Source of the DNA: Roseimarinus sediminis
GTDB taxonomy: Bacteria > Bacteroidota > Bacteroidia > Bacteroidales > Prolixibacteraceae
Assembly: GCF_050433125.1 (NCBI RefSeq)
Contig: NZ_JBNPXV010000010.1
Location: 1-64,000 of the forward strand
Direction of reading: 5' to 3'
DNA length: 64,000 nucleotides
Below are positions 60,948 to 64,000 of this stretch, one piece after another; within the stretch, counting starts at the first letter, position 1; each line of letters begins with the position of its first letter. A model generated the notes under the pieces. The model did not search any database. It was not told the origin of the DNA and was given only the letters and a program-made list of their open reading frames with translations. A program made the translations under genes and the position numbers.

Positions 60948-62204
60948 ATGAGCATCCTCATCAAAAAGGTTCAGCTGAACAATCAGACCAAAGACATTTA
61001 CATTGCCGGTAACACCATTCAGCACATTGGCGAACAGCTCGATCTGAAAGCCGATCGGATTATCGACGGTAAGGACAAGGCAGCTGTACCAGGGTTGGTA
61101 AACGGCCACACCCATGCAGCCATGTCGCTCATGCGGGGTTATGCCGACGACATGCCGCTGATGCCCTGGCTCGAAGAAAAAATCTGGCCGCTTGAAAAAA
61201 AGCTGACCGAGGAAGATGTGTATATTGGAGCTAAACTGGCCTGTCTTGAAATGATCAAAAGCGGGACCACGCTTATGATCGACATGTACCACTTTTTACC
61301 GGGAACAGCCCGGGCAGTCGAAGAAATGGGCATCAGAGGAATGCTGACCTTTGCCGGCTTCGATTTTGATCAGGAGGAACTGGCTAAAAAATACATGAAA
61401 ACGGTCAGTAGCTACTATCAAAACATGGAGCATTTTTCCAAACGCATTCAATTTGCCATGGGCCCTCATGCCATTTACTCGGTTTCCACCAAATTGTTAA
61501 AATGGATCAGGGATTTCGCTGCCGATCATGCTTTGAAAATTCAAACCCACCTGGCTGAAACCACACGGGAAACTGAAGATGCCATTAAAAAATTTGGAAT
61601 GCGCCCGGCACGCTACCTCGAATCAATCGGCTTCCTGGATAGCAATGTCAGCCTGGCCCACGCCATCTACCTTAACAACGAAGATATCGATATACTGGCC
61701 GATACCGGCGCACAGGTCGTGCACAATCCGGCATCGAACATGAAGCTGGCCTCGGGCAATCACTTTCGCTTTGCCGATTTTAAAAAAGCAGGCATCCCCG
61801 TCAGCATCGGTACCGATGGTGCCTGCTCGGGAAATAATCTCGACATGTTCGAGGCCATGAAATTGGCAGCCCTCATGGGCAAGGTCACCTGGCAGGATCC
61901 GACCCTTTGGACTGCCGAGGACACCTTTGCTGCGGCAAGCAGTGTGGCTGAAATACTTACAGGCTTCAAAACAGGCAAAATTGAAGAAGGCTATCTGGCC
62001 GACATCAACCTGATCAATTTAAAGTTGCCCGAAATGACGCCCAATTTCAACCTCATCTCCAACCTGGTTTATTCGGCCAGCGGAAACGTGGTGGATACCG
62101 TGATTTGTGACGGTAGAATTCTGATGGAAAACCGACATGTTCCCGGCGAAGAAGCCATTCTGGAAGCAGCCTCAAATACTGCCTTCAATTTAATCGGGCG
62201 CTGA
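60948..62204 (+). CDS. amidohydrolase, SAH/MTA deaminase-like
   Basis: 418 residues. Metal ligands are in GLVNGHTHAAMSLMRG (HxH), QTHLAETTRE, LAHAIYL and SIGTDGACSGNNLDMF (Asp). This set and the C-terminal LADINLINL fit the TrzN/MtaD branch of adenosine-type deaminases, acting on S-adenosylhomocysteine or methylthioadenosine. Aminodeoxyfutalosine deaminase belongs to the same branch and cannot be ruled out. Its 3' end overlaps the convergent kinase gene by 15 bases. Confidence 0.9.
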   Translation: MSILIKKVQLNNQTKDIYIAGNTIQHIGEQLDLKADRIIDGKDKAAVPGLVNGHTHAAMSLMRGYADDMPLMPWLEEKIWPLEKKLTEEDVYIGAKLACLEMIKSGTTLMIDMYHFLPGTARAVEEMGIRGMLTFAGFDFDQEELAKKYMKTVSSYYQNMEHFSKRIQFAMGPHAIYSVSTKLLKWIRDFAADHALKIQTHLAETTRETEDAIKKFGMRPARYLESIGFLDSNVSLAHAIYLNNEDIDILADTGAQVVHNPASNMKLASGNHFRFADFKKAGIPVSIGTDGACSGNNLDMFEAMKLAALMGKVTWQDPTLWTAEDTFAAASSVAEILTGFKTGKIEEGYLADINLINLKLPEMTPNFNLISNLVYSASGNVVDTVICDGRILMENRHVPGEEAILEAASNTAFNLIGR

Positions 62205-63815
62205 TACCGTAAACGGGATGGAAAACCGAAAAGTACTTCCTTTTCCTTTTTCAGAGTTGATACTGATTTCACCTCCCAATAAGCTTAAAATCCCCCTGGT
62301 AATCGAAAGCCCCAGTCCGGTTCCTTCTCTTTGTGCACGTTCATCAAGTTGATTAAAACGCTCAAAAATTGCTTCAAAATTTTCCTTATCAATACCAGAT
62401 CCGGTATCGCTGACAAAGAAACTGACTGTTTCTTCTTCAGCCTTTTCAATTCCAAAAACAATGCGTCCTCTTTCAGTAAACTTCAGTGCATTGTTGAGCA
62501 GGTTGATAAAAACCTGATTCAGCCTGGTTTGATCGGTATACAGCATTAATTCGGCATAGCCCTTACTGGTACTTACAATTTCAATGCTTGTTTTTTGCTT
62601 CTTCTTCCTTTCTTCTTTCATGGTTCTTTCAAGCGACCCAAGCAACTGAACCACATCGAAGCGGTTTCGGCTAATCTTCATCTGCTTCGATTCCAATTTT
62701 GAAATATCGACAATATCATCGATAATCCGAAGCAGATGACTCCCTCCATTTTCAATCAGGCGGGCATATTTCTGTTGCTCTTCAAACCCGAGTTCACCGG
62801 AAGCCAGAATGTATGAGAATCCCAGAATTGAGTTCAACGGGGTTCTGATTTCATGACTCATATTGGCCAGAAAAGCCGATTTCAGCTGGTCGCTTTCCAT
62901 GGCTTTTTCCATGGCTTGCTTTAGCTCCGAATTGATTTGCCTGATTTCGTCCAGACGCCGGTGTAGCTCTTTATTCAAGGCACTCAAAGCATCATATTGT
63001 CGGGCAATCTGTTTGTTTTGCTCTACAATGGAGCGTCTTGCCATAACCCGTTCGTGTACATCCCTCACAATCCCAATCATGACCAATGGCTGGTTTGCTT
63101 CATTATATTTCACCGTGCGCCCATGTTCATTCACCCAGCGCCATTCTCCTTCCCTACTTCTCATCCGGTATTCACAATAAAACGAATCGGCTTTTTCTTT
63201 AAAATAAGCCTCCATCTTCTCATGAATCATCTTCAGATCATTAGGATGAATCAAAGCATGAAAAGCATCAATTGAATCAGGTAGCGCTTCGGCTGTGTAG
63301 GCAAGGCTTTTAAAAAGCTGAGGTGTAAATACAGCCTTTCTGGTCCGGTAATGTACTTCGTAAACCGATGCCTTGTTCACTTCGAGCGATAAATACAGGC
63401 GGTCCTGTATATGATGCAGGCGGCGCTCCGCTTTTCTCTTTTTAAGTAGCCCGGAAGCCTTGCTTTTCTTTATTTCTGTCTGCTCATTTTCCAGTGCTGC
63501 TTCCCTACCCAAAGCCGGCTTATTTTGTTTTTGAAGAAAGGCAGCCACAATTTTGCTGGCATGGCCCGCCAGCTCACAATCATCATTGCTTAAAAATCCA
63601 TCATATTCAATTCCTCCGTTTGCCTTATCACCAAATGAAATTGGCCAATAAGCCCTTGCTTTACCCTCATGCTCATTCACAAAATGAAAGTTCGCTTCAC
63701 GAAAGTGCCGTTTAAGTAAAGCAAGGTATTGCACCATGAGCATTTCATCATTGCTTTCGAGTAATAAAGCAGACAAATCATTTAAAAACTGATGTTTGAA
63801 ATTGGCATTCTGCAT
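62190..63815 (-). CDS. PAS-domain sensor histidine kinase (soluble)
   Basis: 541 residues, no membrane helix. Residues 1-95 look like a GAF-type sensor, then a basic linker, a PAS domain with PAC motif (about 140-258: SLEVNKASVYEVHYRTR, CEYRMRSREGEWRWVNEHGR), a coiled coil, a HisKA domain with phosphoacceptor His321 (FLANMSHEIRTPLNSI), and the ATPase with N box FINLLNNALKFT, DTGSGID, and GTGLGLSITRGIL. It senses a cytoplasmic signal. No response regulator adjoins it, so it is an orphan here. Confidence 0.94.
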   Translation of the reverse strand: MQNANFKHQFLNDLSALLLESNDEMLMVQYLALLKRHFREANFHFVNEHEGKARAYWPISFGDKANGGIEYDGFLSNDDCELAGHASKIVAAFLQKQNKPALGREAALENEQTEIKKSKASGLLKKRKAERRLHHIQDRLYLSLEVNKASVYEVHYRTRKAVFTPQLFKSLAYTAEALPDSIDAFHALIHPNDLKMIHEKMEAYFKEKADSFYCEYRMRSREGEWRWVNEHGRTVKYNEANQPLVMIGIVRDVHERVMARRSIVEQNKQIARQYDALSALNKELHRRLDEIRQINSELKQAMEKAMESDQLKSAFLANMSHEIRTPLNSILGFSYILASGELGFEEQQKYARLIENGGSHLLRIIDDIVDISKLESKQMKISRNRFDVVQLLGSLERTMKEERKKKQKTSIEIVSTSKGYAELMLYTDQTRLNQVFINLLNNALKFTERGRIVFGIEKAEEETVSFFVSDTGSGIDKENFEAIFERFNQLDERAQREGTGLGLSITRGILSLLGGEISINSEKGKGSTFRFSIPFTVSAPD

Positions 63816-64000
63816 AAATAATTCAATATAACATGTTCGAATAAGATGAATTCATGCGTCGAACAGGATTAAAAAAGGATCTGAATATACTATTTTTTTA
63901 ATGCCCAATGAGCGATGTACCAGCTTAAGTTATTCAAAATAATCAACCACCTGTTCGAACATTCCGCACAAACTGCTTCAATTGCAGAGTTTTTACTTTG
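63816..64000. other. region upstream of the histidine kinase with repeated TGTTCGA sites
   Basis: TGTTCGA occurs at 63834-63840, inverted at 63859-63865 (TCGAACA), and as the perfect palindrome TGTTCGAACA at 63952-63961. They may be operator sites for the kinase gene. A minus-strand frame open from the window edge to a TAG at 63890 (36 codons) could be the end of another gene, but nothing in it is recognisable. Confidence 0.4.

Noticed and set aside
63890..64000. Minus-strand frame entering from the right edge and ending at TAG
   Set aside because: 36 open codons are expected fairly often by chance, and no family is recognisable; it cannot be judged without sequence beyond the window.

Overview
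The window reads as chromosomal DNA of an aerobic, probably aquatic member of the Bacteroidota (Marinilabiliales, Cytophagales or relatives). The evidence is a TonB-dependent receptor followed by a DUF4249 lipoprotein, DUF4492 ahead of cydA, a CusA-type pump fused to its outer-membrane factor, many SPII lipoproteins, BNR-type glycan enzymes, and TAnnTTTG promoter elements with weak Shine-Dalgarno sequences. Gene density is high. I see no integrase, transposase, phage or CRISPR locus, so most of this is ordinary chromosome with a few accessory islands.

Layout. 0-0.65 kb: an ECF sigma remnant preceded by T-rich heptamer-like repeats. 0.65-6.7 kb: a uronate-glycan cassette on the minus strand (two BNR beta-propeller proteins, a GH88 unsaturated glucuronyl hydrolase, an S24/LexA-like repressor and a Gfo/Idh/MocA oxidoreductase), interrupted by one small plus-strand membrane protein. 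6.77-8.9 kb: three tandem copies of a complete transcription unit (promoter, small secreted protein, terminator) of unknown function. 9.1-11.2 kb: a tightly coupled pair of unrecognised genes. 11.3-19.3 kb: MATE transporter, oxidoreductase, and an RND metal-efflux system. 19.5-28 kb: FGE-like lipoprotein, CysH, TonB receptor/DUF4249 pair, S9 peptidase. 28.3-35.3 kb: a divergent carotenoid cluster (crtD-like, cruF-like, acyltransferase and crtQ-like glycosyltransferase one way; crtI and crtB the other). 35.4-37.3 kb: agmatine-to-putrescine genes aguA and aguB. 37.4-43.7 kb: a six-gene minus-strand operon of Gfo/Idh/MocA oxidoreductases, a DUF1080 protein, a sugar isomerase-like lipoprotein and a DoxX protein, resembling the 3-keto-glycoside degradation pathway. 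43.9-45.9 kb: TolB-like protein and a small membrane protein. 46.0-55.2 kb: two respiratory operons back to back, cytochrome bd (DUF4492-cydA-cydB-39-residue ORF) and a caa3-type oxidase (SCO, subunits I-III-IV-II, ctaB, DUF302, HMA lipoprotein). 55.4-64 kb: tRNA-Arg(TCT), YkgJ, asnA, a chemoreceptor, an Lrp regulator, folE, an amidohydrolase and a PAS histidine kinase.

Functional picture. The cell degrades uronate- and glycoside-containing glycans with periplasmic or surface lipoproteins, makes a probably glycosylated and acylated carotenoid, makes putrescine from agmatine, and can switch between a high-affinity quinol oxidase and an A2-type haem-copper oxidase. The least explained parts are the triplicated small secreted proteins, the 9.1-11.2 kb gene pair, and the 39-residue membrane protein downstream of cydB.
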